A DNA stretch of 64,000 nucleotides from DATKYQ01 sp964640665 (GTDB taxonomy: Bacteria > Myxococcota > B64-G9): the NCBI GenBank assembly GCA_964640665.1, contig CAZXHT010000016.1, forward strand, positions 16,800 through 80,799. The letters run 5' to 3'. Below, one piece after another: positions 34,280 through 41,964 of this stretch. A program made the translations under genes and the position numbers. The notes below the pieces were generated by a model. That model was not told where the DNA came from. It saw nothing but the letters and a program-made list of their open reading frames with translations, and did no database searches. The first letter of the stretch is position 1; each line of letters starts with the position of its first letter.

Positions 34280-35262
34280 TGTCCGATCTCCACGAGAGAC
34301 TGCGCACACTTCTTTTTTTAGTGCCTTACGTGGTCAGGCACCGGGGCGTGACCGTCGAAGATCTGACCCGGCGCCTGGGAATCTCCGAACAAGAACTGAT
34401 GAAGGAAATCGATTTCCTGCTGATGGTTGGCAGGCCGCCCTTTCTGCCGAACGACATGATAGACATTTACCAGGAAGGGGGCCGTGTTTTCGTCGATCTG
34501 CACCAGTCGCTTGAGAAACCGCCGGGTCTGACGGTGTTCGAGGCACTGGCACTGGCTACGGCGGCGCGTATGTTCACCGATCAAAAGCTGATGGGCGAGG
34601 CGGCCGTGGCGGTCGGGATAGCAGTGGAGAAGATTGCCGCCTCTTTGCCCCAGGACGCCCGCAGGCTGTTTGACGAGTTAGCCGAACGCTTCATCTTGTT
34701 GCTGGGCGAGACTGAGAACAAGTTCCTGAGCACGCTCAGGCGGGCGATAGACGAGCGCCGGGAGCTTGAGCTGCAATACTACTCGGCCAGCAGGGGAGAG
34801 GCGACGGATCGCGCCATACGACCGTATGGTCTGCATCACCACCTGGGGTTGTGGTACCTGGCGGCGTATTGCACCACGCGCAAGGCCGAGCGCGTTTTTC
34901 GGCTGTCGCGGATCATGCAGGCCGAGATGACGGAACGCATCTTCGACTTTCCCGCCGATTTCGACGTGGCCGCCTTCGTCGAGCAGAACCTGACCGTTCC
35001 CGAGCGCGGCGGACGCGAGGTGGTTATCTCCTTCACCCCCGCGGTGGCGCGCTGGGTTCGCGAGCACTGGGGCGACGACTATGTCGAGCGGACGCCGGAG
35101 GGCGGCGTGATCGCCAAGTTGTACGACGTCTCTGATGAGTACGTCTTGTCTTACGTGGCCTCGTTCGGGGGACAGGCAACAATAGAAGCGCCCGAGGAGT
35201 TGAGGACAAAGCTGAATGAACAGGCGCGGATGACCCTGGCCGCTTATGCTTCCGGCGCCTGA
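34279..35262 (+). CDS. WYL-domain transcriptional regulator (PafC-like)
   Basis: A 327-residue second WYL regulator. Its N-terminal helix-turn-helix reads VVRHRGVTVEDLTRRLGISEQEL. The WYL core is IRPYGLHHHLGLWYLAAYC with ERVFRLSRIMQAE; the C-terminal WCX part contains REVVISFTPAVARWVREHWG. The ATG overlaps the stop of the first WYL gene by one base (TGATG). It probably forms a heterodimer or functional pair with that protein, as PafB and PafC do. WYL domains bind single-stranded DNA or nucleotides in studied members. Confidence 0.85.
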   Translation: MSDLHERLRTLLFLVPYVVRHRGVTVEDLTRRLGISEQELMKEIDFLLMVGRPPFLPNDMIDIYQEGGRVFVDLHQSLEKPPGLTVFEALALATAARMFTDQKLMGEAAVAVGIAVEKIAASLPQDARRLFDELAERFILLLGETENKFLSTLRRAIDERRELELQYYSASRGEATDRAIRPYGLHHHLGLWYLAAYCTTRKAERVFRLSRIMQAEMTERIFDFPADFDVAAFVEQNLTVPERGGREVVISFTPAVARWVREHWGDDYVERTPEGGVIAKLYDVSDEYVLSYVASFGGQATIEAPEELRTKLNEQARMTLAAYASGA

Positions 35263-35292
35263 GGAAACTACAACGCAACACAGGAGGATCAA

Positions 35293-37140
35293 ATGCCCAC
35301 GGAATTTTCTGTGAACAAGCGGGACATACAGTTCGTGCTTTACGAGCAGCTCGGCGTGGAGAGTCTTTGCAGACTGCCGGTTTTCCAGGAATGCAACCGC
35401 GAGCTTTTCGAGATGGTCACCGACGAGGCGATCAAGATCGCCCTCGAGGTAATGGCGCCGATCAATTCCGTGGGCGACCGGCAGGGCCTGGTCTTCGAGG
35501 ACGGCCGGGTCACGACGCCCGAGGGCTTCAAGGAGGCTTTCAAGAAGTTCGCCGAGGGAGGCTGGATAGGTATGGTTCACGACCCGGCCTACGGGGGGCA
35601 GGGCTTGCCTAACGTCCTCAAGTTCATGTCATGGGAGATCTTCGCCGGGGCGAACGTGTCGCTCTTTTTAACCGGCATCCTGGCCGAGGGGGCCTCGCAC
35701 CTGGTAGAGGCGTTCGGCAGCGATGAACTCAAGAAGATCTATTGCGAGAAGATCTACTCCGGCGAGTGGACGGGCACCATGTGTCTGACCGAGACGTCGG
35801 CAGGCTCGGACGTCGGCAACCTGAAGACCAGCGCCAGGAAAAACGGTGATCACTACCTGATCAGCGGCAACAAGATCTTCATCAGCGCCGGCGAGCATGA
35901 CATGTCGGCGAACATCATTCACCCGGTGCTGGCCAGGATCGAGGGCGCCCCGGCGGGCACCAGGGGCATCAGCCTGTTCCTGGTACCCAAGTTCCTGGTG
36001 GGCGAAGACGGTTCGATCGGCGAACGCAACGACATGTCGTGCGGCAACATCGAACACAAGATGGGCATCAAGGCCTCGCCGACCTGCACGCTGAACTTCG
36101 GCGACGAGGGAAAATGCAAGGGCTGGTTGCTGGGAGAAGAGAACACCGGTATGCGCCAGATGTTCCAGATGATGAACGAGGCCAGGCTGGGCGTGGGCAT
36201 TCAGGGACTGGGGCTGGCCGCGGCCGGATTCAACAGCGCACTGGGTTACGCCCAGGAGCGCACCCAGGGGGCCAGCCTGCGGGCCGGGAAAGACCCCCAA
36301 GCGCCGCGCGCGCCGATCATCGAGCACCCCGACGTACGGCGCATGCTGATGTACATGAAGAGCCTGGTGGACGGCATGCGCTCGTTGATGTACTCGGTGG
36401 CGCGCTTCAGCGATCTATCAGAGCACTCGCAGGATGAGAAAGAGCGCGAGCGTTGCAGTCACCTGGTCGAACTGCTGACGCCGATCTGCAAGGCATACGG
36501 ATCGAACATGGGGTTCAGGGTGAACGAGACGGCCATCCAGGTTTACGGAGGCTACGGCTATTGCCAGGAGTACCCGGTGGAGCAGTACTGCCGTGACCAG
36601 CTAATCGCCACGATATACGAGGGTACCAACGGTATCCAGGCCATGGACCTGCTGGGACGCAAGGTGGCCGGCAAGGGCGGGCTGTATTTCAAGGAGTTCA
36701 TGGAGCTTCTGGGAAAATTCATCGAGAAGAACAAGGGCCACGAGAAAATCGGCCCCCTGTGCGGTAAGCTGGGTGTAGCGGTCAAGCTGCTGGTAGAGAC
36801 CACGCAGGAACTGGGCGCCAAGCTGGGCAAGGATGTCGAGGCGGCCTTCCTGCAGGCCAGCCCCTACCTGAGCATGTTCGGGCACGTGGTGATAGCCTAC
36901 TTCCTGCTTGATGCCGCCCTGGTGGCCAGCGACAAGTTCGAGGTCATCTGTAAAGAAAAAGGCGCCGCGGACGACAAGGCGCGCGCAGAGTTGCTCGGCC
37001 AAAACAGCGAGGCGGCCTTCTACCATGCGCGCGTAGCCTCGGCGCGCTTCTTCGTGCACGATGTTTTGCCAGAAGTGGGTTCCTTGAAGGAATCAATAAC
37101 CTCCAAGGACAAGGCGGCGCTCGAAGTTGAGTTTTCGTGA
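35293..37140 (+). CDS. acyl-CoA dehydrogenase, DmdC-type
   Basis: A 615-residue FAD enzyme. Length and C-terminal extension fit the DmdC/AcdA-like subgroup rather than the 380-residue forms. Flavin and substrate motifs are MCLTETSAGSDVG (about 161-173), KIFISAGEHDMSANIIH, and MNEARLGVGIQGLG; the expected catalytic Glu is Glu443 in ATIYEGTNGIQ, after VYGGYGYCQEYPVEQY. AGGAGG stands at ideal distance from the ATG. The natural substrate is not deducible; fatty acyl-CoA or 3-methylmercaptopropionyl-CoA are the options known for the subgroup. Confidence 0.92.
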   Translation: MPTEFSVNKRDIQFVLYEQLGVESLCRLPVFQECNRELFEMVTDEAIKIALEVMAPINSVGDRQGLVFEDGRVTTPEGFKEAFKKFAEGGWIGMVHDPAYGGQGLPNVLKFMSWEIFAGANVSLFLTGILAEGASHLVEAFGSDELKKIYCEKIYSGEWTGTMCLTETSAGSDVGNLKTSARKNGDHYLISGNKIFISAGEHDMSANIIHPVLARIEGAPAGTRGISLFLVPKFLVGEDGSIGERNDMSCGNIEHKMGIKASPTCTLNFGDEGKCKGWLLGEENTGMRQMFQMMNEARLGVGIQGLGLAAAGFNSALGYAQERTQGASLRAGKDPQAPRAPIIEHPDVRRMLMYMKSLVDGMRSLMYSVARFSDLSEHSQDEKERERCSHLVELLTPICKAYGSNMGFRVNETAIQVYGGYGYCQEYPVEQYCRDQLIATIYEGTNGIQAMDLLGRKVAGKGGLYFKEFMELLGKFIEKNKGHEKIGPLCGKLGVAVKLLVETTQELGAKLGKDVEAAFLQASPYLSMFGHVVIAYFLLDAALVASDKFEVICKEKGAADDKARAELLGQNSEAAFYHARVASARFFVHDVLPEVGSLKESITSKDKAALEVEFS

Positions 37141-37159
37141 ACAGTCTGGAACGTACCGT

Positions 37160-37678
37160 TTAAATCACGTTCACGTCGACTCTGACTTTGAAGATCAGCT
37201 TGATGCCCACCACATCGGGCAGCGGCTTCTCCAGGGTGGCGTCGATCTCGACACGCATATTGCCGGCATCCAGGTAGGGTTTCAGTTCGAGATCGGAGTC
37301 GACGTCGAGTTCGACGCGCGTACTTCCAGTTGCGATGGGTTGCGCCGCCCAGGCCAGCCGGGCGGGCTGCATGCCGTCGGCGACCATGTTGAACTCGAGT
37401 ATATCGAAGAAGGACAGGTCCTTCGTCAAGCCGGCATGGGTGGTCATCTCGATCGAGCCTGTGAGAACGCGCATCGAGTCGACGTCGCCCGGGTCGACTC
37501 CCTGGCCCGAGAGGGCGTTGTCCAGGCTGGAGCCGAAGTTGCCCAGGCCGGGAATATTGACACCGGCGCCGCCGATCGAACCCTCCTCGATGACGCTGAA
37601 CTCGACGACATCCAGCCCGCAGGCGCTGAAAAAGACAGCCAACAAAGCCGCGGGCAGGAGAAGCGAACGTCTAATCAT
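37160..37678 (-). CDS. small lipoprotein
   Basis: A 172-residue predicted lipoprotein. I start it at the ATG at 37678 (GAGGTG five bases upstream), giving MIRRSLLLPAALLAVFFSAC with the lipid Cys at residue 20. The mature part is beta-rich with regular alternation (MRVLTGSIEMTTHAGL, STRVELDVDSDLELKPYLD, MRVEIDATLEKPLPDVVGIK). Its two-part pattern and size resemble LEA14/Hsp-type beta sandwiches, but I do not recognise a family. It is convergent with the acyl-CoA dehydrogenase (20 bases apart) and lies 37 bases behind the toxin gene. Confidence 0.75.
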   Translation of the reverse strand: MIRRSLLLPAALLAVFFSACGLDVVEFSVIEEGSIGGAGVNIPGLGNFGSSLDNALSGQGVDPGDVDSMRVLTGSIEMTTHAGLTKDLSFFDILEFNMVADGMQPARLAWAAQPIATGSTRVELDVDSDLELKPYLDAGNMRVEIDATLEKPLPDVVGIKLIFKVRVDVNVI

Positions 37679-37715
37679 CTTGCACCTCACACATTTCGTT
37701 ACCCATTTCGTTGGT

Positions 37716-38132
37716 TCAGGTAAGCAGGTCAACGCCGCACCTGCCGGCGGCTTGCCGCATGGCCTTATCTTTTGTGGCAATTGGCAGCCCGGCCCTCATG
37801 GCCAGATCGAGGTAAGACGCATCATACGAGGAAAGACCGGTCTCACGGGCAAGTGAGAATATATTTGTGAAAATCAGGGACGTCGGTTCAATCTCAACGA
37901 TAATGGGCAGCGAGCGCACGAGTTCGACGAAGCGCACCCCGGAAGCCCTGTCGAGCCTGCCCTTTCTCTCGGCGACCAGCAGCACGTTGGTAAGCTCCAG
38001 GGGCCATATTCCAGGTACCAGTGCCCGGGACGAGGTCAGCGCCTTGAGGATCTTGTTTGAATAGCGCGATGATTCGTCCTCGAAGCACCAGGACATCACC
38101 ACCGAGTTGTCTATGACGAATTGACCGGACAA
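37716..38132 (-). CDS. vapC: PIN-domain ribonuclease toxin, VapC type
   Basis: A 138-residue PIN-domain protein. The four acidic metal-binding residues of the family are present: Asp8 (FVIDNS), Glu46 (PLELTN), Asp104 (YDASYLDLA) and Asp122 (TKDKAM). VapC toxins cleave tRNA or rRNA and are held inactive by a cognate antitoxin. The start is TTG directly after the stop codon of the antitoxin gene, with an AGG-containing stretch upstream, so it is translated with it. No sign of damage is visible. Confidence 0.88.
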   Translation of the reverse strand: MSGQFVIDNSVVMSWCFEDESSRYSNKILKALTSSRALVPGIWPLELTNVLLVAERKGRLDRASGVRFVELVRSLPIIVEIEPTSLIFTNIFSLARETGLSSYDASYLDLAMRAGLPIATKDKAMRQAAGRCGVDLLT

Positions 38133-38372
38133 CTAGCGCCTGCCTTCTTCAATAAGTTCTCTCAGGGAAATGCCGTCGAGCCTTCGTCCGCGGCGGAAAG
38201 CCATGATCTTGTCGATGACAAGACGTGGGTCTTCGGCCGGTCGATCGTCGATCGGACGAAGCACGGCGACCGGAACACCATGACGAGTAATAATAATCTG
38301 TTCCCCAAGAGCGACGCGATCGAGAAGACCCGGCAAATGGGTCTTGGCCTCGTATGCGCCTACGGACCTCAT
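38133..38372 (-). CDS. vapB: antitoxin of the Phd/YefM type (VapB)
   Basis: A 79-residue antitoxin. MRSVGAYEAKTHLPGLLDRV and GEQIIITRHGVPVAVLRPID are the typical Phd/YefM DNA-binding N-terminus. The C-terminal part (LRELIEEGRR) would wrap the toxin. AAGGAG precedes the ATG. The upstream DNA contains two repeat pairs that could be its own operator sites, fitting the usual autoregulation by the antitoxin-toxin complex. Confidence 0.87.
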   Translation of the reverse strand: MRSVGAYEAKTHLPGLLDRVALGEQIIITRHGVPVAVLRPIDDRPAEDPRLVIDKIMAFRRGRRLDGISLRELIEEGRR

Positions 38373-38387
38373 GCATAGCTCCTTCTC

Positions 38388-38432
38388 AGACCAGCCTAAG
38401 ACCAGTCTGACAGACAGATAGCCCTTCTGTCA
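38388..38432 (-). promoter_or_regulatory. candidate operator repeats of the vapBC operon
   Basis: AGACCAG occurs twice (38388-38394 and 38399-38405), start to start 11 bases, close to one helical turn. Directly beside it is an inverted repeat TGACAGA (38408-38414) and TCTGTCA (38426-38432). Both lie within 60 bases upstream of vapB, a place where autorepressing antitoxins bind. Confidence 0.45.
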
Positions 38433-38474
38433 ACAAGAAAGACAAAAAATCTAAGCTCAACCAGCCGCCGGTGT

Positions 38475-38503
38475 TTGACAGTTGTTACCCTTGGAGATAG
38501 GAT
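38475..38503 (+). promoter_or_regulatory. sigma70-type promoter of the PilZ gene
   Basis: TTGACA (38475-38480), 17 bases, TAGGAT (38498-38503). Transcription would start near 38510. The leader then contains the stem GCCGGG (38519-38524) / CCCGGC (38532-38537) just before the GAAGGG ribosome site, which may tune translation. Confidence 0.5.
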
Positions 38504-38551
38504 AACTTTGCTCATGTCGCCGGGTTTGCGTCCCGGCTTGAAGGGTTTTCT

Positions 38552-38902
38552 ATGCTCGGTGGTATCGACTACAGCGAGAAAAGAAGGGCTCAGCGAGCCC
38601 CGATCGGGATCATCGTGCGCGTCGAAACCGAGAGCGGCGGGCGGCATTACTACTCGCGCAACCTCAGCGCCAGCGGGGCCTTCCTGCTGGCGGAAGATCC
38701 GCTGGACGAGGAGACCCTGGTAGAACTGGAGATGTTCTTACCCCTGGTCAGCACGCCGGTCAAGGCTCGCGGCGAAGTCGTTTGGCACCAGCGCCAGGAT
38801 CCATCAGGCTTTGCCGTCAGGTTTACCGACATCAGCGAGGGCGCCCGGAAGTTGATTCGCTGGGTGGTCGAGCGTTACCTGGGCAAGCCGCAGGAAAAGT
38901 AG
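38552..38902 (+). CDS. PilZ-domain protein
   Basis: A 116-residue single-domain PilZ protein, a c-di-GMP receptor fold. The binding motifs are intact: RxxxR at Arg11-Arg15 (RRAQR) and NLSASG at 37-42, matching (D/N)xSxxG. The rest fits the beta-barrel (TPVKARGEVVWHQRQDPSG, FAVRFTDIS). It has its own promoter and is followed after five bases by a large exported Cys-rich protein, so the two may be co-transcribed. Partner unknown. Confidence 0.9.
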   Translation: MLGGIDYSEKRRAQRAPIGIIVRVETESGGRHYYSRNLSASGAFLLAEDPLDEETLVELEMFLPLVSTPVKARGEVVWHQRQDPSGFAVRFTDISEGARKLIRWVVERYLGKPQEK

Positions 38903-38907
38903 CCGGT

Positions 38908-41814
38908 ATGTCCCAGCGCTGTATAGCAACCGTCATTTTTACCTGCTGGGCTTTCTTCTTTTCCACGAACGAAATCCGAGCCGGGGGCTGGGAGTGGCAG
39001 CAGCCTCGAACACATGGTCACGATCTGCTGTCGATCCACTTGGCCGGCGAGAAGGGATTGGCTGTGGGCCTGGACGGGGCAGCCGTGTACACGCTGGATG
39101 GGGGCGCAAGCTGGATGGTGGGCAGCGTCTCTGGGCGGCCCGACCTGCGGTCACTGGCCATGCTGGATGGCATGACCGGTTGGGTGGTCGGCAATGATGG
39201 CGTTGTATTGGGCACCAGCGACGGCGGTAAGCATTGGCATCCCTTCTGGTCGGGAGTCGGCACCGATCTCTACGGTGTCTCGTTCGTGCACCCGCGGATT
39301 GGCTGGGCTGCCGGCGACGCGGGAACGGTGCTGCACACGATCGACGCCGGGCGGGCCTGGATCGTCCAGCAGACGGGAGCCTACCAGGATCTGCGGGCAA
39401 TAAAGTTCATAGACGGCCTACAGGGGGCCGCGGTAGGCGAGGGCGGCTCGGTGCTGGTGACGGCGGACGGCGGGCAACACTGGACGCGGCTAAGCGGCGA
39501 CACCTACTACACCCTGCGTGACGTGACGCTCACAGACGCCTGGCACATCATCGCGGTGGGCAACAACGGGACGATAACGCTGACGACAGACGGCCAGAGT
39601 TTTCAGCGCAACGACGATCTGTCCGAGTTGACCATTCGCAACCTGACCGCGGTGGCGCAGCCCGACCCCGCACACGTGGTTGTCGTGGGTGACCAGGGCA
39701 CGTTGCTCGCCAGCGCTGACGGCGGCCAAAACTGGGAGAAGCGCGAATCTGGTACCACGGCCGATCTGAAAGCCGTCTGGTTCGAAAACGCAGTGAGTGG
39801 CTGGGTTAGCGGCGCCGGCGGGGTCGTGCTGCAGACTGTCGATGGTGGAGCGAATTGGGAATTGCTATCGGATCCCCCCGCGCCCTGGATCAGGGCGATA
39901 ACATTTGCTGACGCGCAGCACGGCTGGGCGGCGGGAGACCAGGGCGCCATCTGGTCAACGAACGATGGCGGCAACACCTGGAGCCGTCCTGAGTCACCGA
40001 CCACGGGCCGCATTTCGGCACTGGCGGCTGTCGACGGGCAGCACGTCTGGGCGCTGGGCGCCTCGGAGTTCGGCGGTGGGCGCATATTGGCAAGTGCTGA
40101 CGGAGGCGCGAGCTGGCAGGTGCAAGTTGTGGAGTCGCCCCAGGTTTTTTACGGGGCGCACTTCCCCGACGCGAGCGACGGTTGGGCGGTTGGATATGCT
40201 GGAGTAATCTGGCACACCAGCGATGGCGGGATGCATTGGGTCGCTCAGCAATCGGCGACCTCCCAGTGGCTGAGAGGTGTCTTCTTCATCGATGCGCAGA
40301 CGGGCCTGGCGGTGGGCGACGGGGGCGCCCTGATTTCGACAAGCGACGGGGGAAGCAGCTGGCAGCTTTTGGACAGCGGCACCCAGGAAGACCTGCTGGC
40401 GATCGATTTCGCCGACGGTCAGCATGGCTGGATAGTCGGCCGGCGGGGTGTCATGCTGGCCAGTTCAGACGGCGGAGCGAGTTGGCAAACGGTTTTACCG
40501 GGCACGGAGGATGATCTGTCCGCTGTATCTTTTCCGACGATTGAGAGGGGTTACGCCGCCGGAGAGGGCGGATTGATATTGTCGAGCAGGGATGGGGGCC
40601 TGACATGGTTTGAGCAGTATGTCCCATTCACTCAGGCTATCTTGGGTATTGACTTCGTGGATGCCGAGAGCGGCTGGGCGGCGGGCGCCGGGGGCGCGAT
40701 CCTGTTCACTTCAGGAGGGGGATGCGCGCAGCACGACCCGTGCAACGGGCTGGACGATGACTGCGACGACGAGACGGACGAGGAGTTCAGCCCCCGGGAG
40801 TGCCGCATCCCGGCCTGTCCCGGCGAGACGTTGTGCGCCGAGGGAATCGAGATCTGTCCCGCGCCGGATGGCGCGGGCTCGGAGGTCTGCGACGGCAAGG
40901 ACAACGACTGCAACGGCCTGACAGACGACGGCGCGTTGTGCGGCGGCGACCAGCAGTGTGTCTGCGGTGTCTGCGCTCAAGCCTGTCCCGACAAGACCTG
41001 TCCGACGCAGGACCGCGTTTGCCGCGGCGGTTGGTGTGTTTCGCCTTGCTGCGGGGTGCGCTGCGAGAGCAACCAGTCATGCACGGCCGAAGGAAGCTGC
41101 GCGGATGTCTGCGAGCTTCAAGGCATTGAGTGTCAAGCGGGCTACGAGTGCCGCCTGGGCGAATGTGTCGAAGAAGATTGTCAAACGGCGGGCCACGAAT
41201 GCCCCGCCGGTGAGATTTGTGTCGGGGACGTGTGCGCGGCGGACGCTTGTTTTGGAAAGTCGTGTGCCCCGGGCACATACTGCCGCGGGGGAGAGTGTCT
41301 GTCCCCGGCCTGCGGTTTTTGCCGGCTCGACGAAATCTGCGAAGACGGGGAGTGCCTTCGTAGCCTGTGCGCCGGGATGTCCTGCGTAGCGGCGGGGCAG
41401 CTATGCATCGACAACCAGTGCTCTGCCGACCCCTGCGAGCAGGTCTACTGTTCGCGGGGTTACGAGTGCGATCGGGGCGTGTGTGTGCCCGACGAATGCC
41501 TGTATGTGATCTGTCCGCAAGGCACGCAATGTCAGGCAGGCACCTGCGTGGTGCCTGTCGAAGACCGTGACGGTGGCCGGGACGCAGGTCAGGACGGAGG
41601 CGAAGCCGAGACAGATACTCAGCCAGACGGCGGCCTTGACGGTGACGATAGTAACCCGGCTTACGACCTGGACGGAAAAGGGTCGCCGGGCTGCGGCTGC
41701 AGTTCGAGCGAACGTAGCAAGGGCTGGGTGCCGGTAATGTTACTGCTGGCGCTCTTGGCTCTGAAACGCGGCACCAGGCGCTCTGTCAAGTGGCTCGATA
41801 TCGTCGATCCCTGA
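38908..41814 (+). CDS. exported Ycf48-like repeat protein with MopE-like repeats and MYXO-CTERM-type tail
   Basis: A 968-residue exported protein. The ATG at 38908 has CAGGAAAAG upstream and opens a signal peptide ending NEIRA. Thirteen Asp-box-like S/T-x-D-G-G-x-x-W units (TLDGGASW, TSDGGKHW, TADGGQHW and so on) spread over residues 45-590 indicate a Ycf48/BNR-type propeller or double propeller. Two MopE-type DxDxDC units follow (GLDDDCDDETDEEF, GKDNDCNGLTDDG). A long Cys-rich EGF-like region fills 670-890. The end is an acidic spacer, GCGCSSS, a hydrophobic helix (WVPVMLLLALLAL) and a basic tail, the layout of MYXO-CTERM anchors cut by a myxosortase. Confidence 0.85.
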   Translation: MSQRCIATVIFTCWAFFFSTNEIRAGGWEWQQPRTHGHDLLSIHLAGEKGLAVGLDGAAVYTLDGGASWMVGSVSGRPDLRSLAMLDGMTGWVVGNDGVVLGTSDGGKHWHPFWSGVGTDLYGVSFVHPRIGWAAGDAGTVLHTIDAGRAWIVQQTGAYQDLRAIKFIDGLQGAAVGEGGSVLVTADGGQHWTRLSGDTYYTLRDVTLTDAWHIIAVGNNGTITLTTDGQSFQRNDDLSELTIRNLTAVAQPDPAHVVVVGDQGTLLASADGGQNWEKRESGTTADLKAVWFENAVSGWVSGAGGVVLQTVDGGANWELLSDPPAPWIRAITFADAQHGWAAGDQGAIWSTNDGGNTWSRPESPTTGRISALAAVDGQHVWALGASEFGGGRILASADGGASWQVQVVESPQVFYGAHFPDASDGWAVGYAGVIWHTSDGGMHWVAQQSATSQWLRGVFFIDAQTGLAVGDGGALISTSDGGSSWQLLDSGTQEDLLAIDFADGQHGWIVGRRGVMLASSDGGASWQTVLPGTEDDLSAVSFPTIERGYAAGEGGLILSSRDGGLTWFEQYVPFTQAILGIDFVDAESGWAAGAGGAILFTSGGGCAQHDPCNGLDDDCDDETDEEFSPRECRIPACPGETLCAEGIEICPAPDGAGSEVCDGKDNDCNGLTDDGALCGGDQQCVCGVCAQACPDKTCPTQDRVCRGGWCVSPCCGVRCESNQSCTAEGSCADVCELQGIECQAGYECRLGECVEEDCQTAGHECPAGEICVGDVCAADACFGKSCAPGTYCRGGECLSPACGFCRLDEICEDGECLRSLCAGMSCVAAGQLCIDNQCSADPCEQVYCSRGYECDRGVCVPDECLYVICPQGTQCQAGTCVVPVEDRDGGRDAGQDGGEAETDTQPDGGLDGDDSNPAYDLDGKGSPGCGCSSSERSKGWVPVMLLLALLALKRGTRRSVKWLDIVDP

Positions 41815-41964
41815 GCGCGCTGAACACACGCCCTTAAAATATCGAATTAGCTACAATGTAGGGAATTTACCGACCTGGTGCGGTTTTCCGGGTTGACTGA
41901 TTTTCAACGTTTCAACTAAAGTATAAACAGGATCTCTCTTTGTGAACTTTTCGAGGACCAGTTC
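41815..41964. other. intergenic region before the MopE-type lipoprotein
   Basis: 150 A+T-rich bases. TTGACT (41893-41898) and TATAAA (41922-41927) are present but 23 bases apart, too far for a normal sigma70 promoter. No terminator was seen. Confidence 0.3.

Noticed and set aside
41893..41927. TTGACT and TATAAA before the MopE-type lipoprotein as a promoter
   Set aside because: The spacing of 23 bases is too long for sigma70.
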